A DNA stretch of 54,592 bases from Lentisphaerae bacterium GWF2_38_69 (GTDB lineage Bacteria > Verrucomicrobiota > Lentisphaeria > Victivallales > GWF2-38-69), in assembly GCA_001803205.1 (NCBI GenBank), contig MHBE01000008.1:1-54592 (forward strand), read 5' to 3'. Of this stretch, positions 54,439 to 54,592 are shown piece after piece. The notes beneath the pieces were generated by a model. The model saw only the letters and a program-made list of their open reading frames with translations, ran no database searches and was not told the DNA's origin. The translations under genes were made by a program, and so were the position numbers. Every line of letters starts with the position of its first letter. Position 1 is the stretch's first letter.

Positions 54439-54592
54439 CCAGAGTCGATAATTCTAACTCTAACTCTCTGCCTGAGACTCATCCTTTTTGAAATATTAAT
54501 TTCAGGCATCCTTACCTGACTAAAATTGTTTAATCATGGTAAGTGAATAAACTGTAAATGAATAAAAATATTTTTAGGATTTTTTTGGTTTA

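Noticed and set aside
1-54592. tRNA, rRNA and CRISPR arrays
   Set aside because: No GTTCGAATC-type T arms with matching acceptor stems, no rRNA stretches, and no regularly spaced direct repeats were seen.

Overview
The window is a 54.6-kb, AT-leaning chromosomal segment from what looks like an uncultured, anaerobic, two-membrane bacterium. The anaerobe signs are an Hcp with the C-x2-C-x8-C-x6-C cluster motif of anaerobe-type enzymes, HypC/HypD hydrogenase maturation proteins, the GGGtGRT/NifU-like pair and many iron-sulfur proteins. The outer membrane is suggested by periplasmic adaptor (HlyD/RND-type) proteins, an AsmA-like protein and secreted beta-helix proteins. The phylum cannot be fixed from sequence alone. 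Gene order is mosaic, with housekeeping genes scattered among short operons, and intergenic spaces are rich in hairpin repeats, as in several candidate phyla.

Layout. 1-2.1 kb: 3' end of a large repetitive surface protein. 2.2-4.1 kb: two Opp/Dpp-type permeases without their partners. 4.2-6.1 kb: an AT-rich C5-methyltransferase / Eco47II-like endonuclease pair. 6.2-14.5 kb: frr, a shortened RarD-like permease, galK, a GcvH homologue lacking the lipoyl lysine, recO, an HD-GYP sensor, an M32 carboxypeptidase and rsmE. 14.7-22.3 kb: a translationally coupled operon of a double PilT ATPase, aroB and dprA, then a CHASE4/HD-GYP sensor and a phosphofructokinase. 22.5-25.8 kb: a membrane-fusion-like protein split into two frames, then the NifU-like/GGGtGRT pair. 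25.9-32.4 kb (minus strand): hypC-hypD-PAP2, a Bcr/CflA transporter and a GNAT/P-type ATPase pair. 32.5-33.0 kb: a decayed toxin-antitoxin module fused to an IS3-type orfA remnant. 33.1-40.1 kb: an AsmA-like protein, guaB-guaA, tatD, an ORF-less group II intron remnant and a beheaded MFS gene. 40.2-46.4 kb: structured repeats, a nucleosidase, a secreted beta-helix protein, a full-length paralogue of the split adaptor, a LysR/SDR pair and a GxxExxY fragment. 46.5-52 kb: a nitrosative/redox-stress cluster (FAD oxidoreductase, HPP membrane protein, Hcp, cupin, ferredoxin, TetR). 52.2-54.4 kb: a PiT phosphate transporter fused to a PhoU-like domain.

Three themes stand out. First, gene decay: shortened RarD and MFS-like proteins, a split adaptor, a beheaded MFS gene, a broken toxin and a GxxExxY stub. 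Second, small unexplained modules: the double PilT ATPase with dprA, the GGGtGRT pair, the adaptor paralogues with no transporter, and the lysine-less GcvH. Third, several intergenic elements share a fold of one outer stem enclosing two hairpins, although their sequences differ. No tRNA, rRNA or CRISPR array was recognised.
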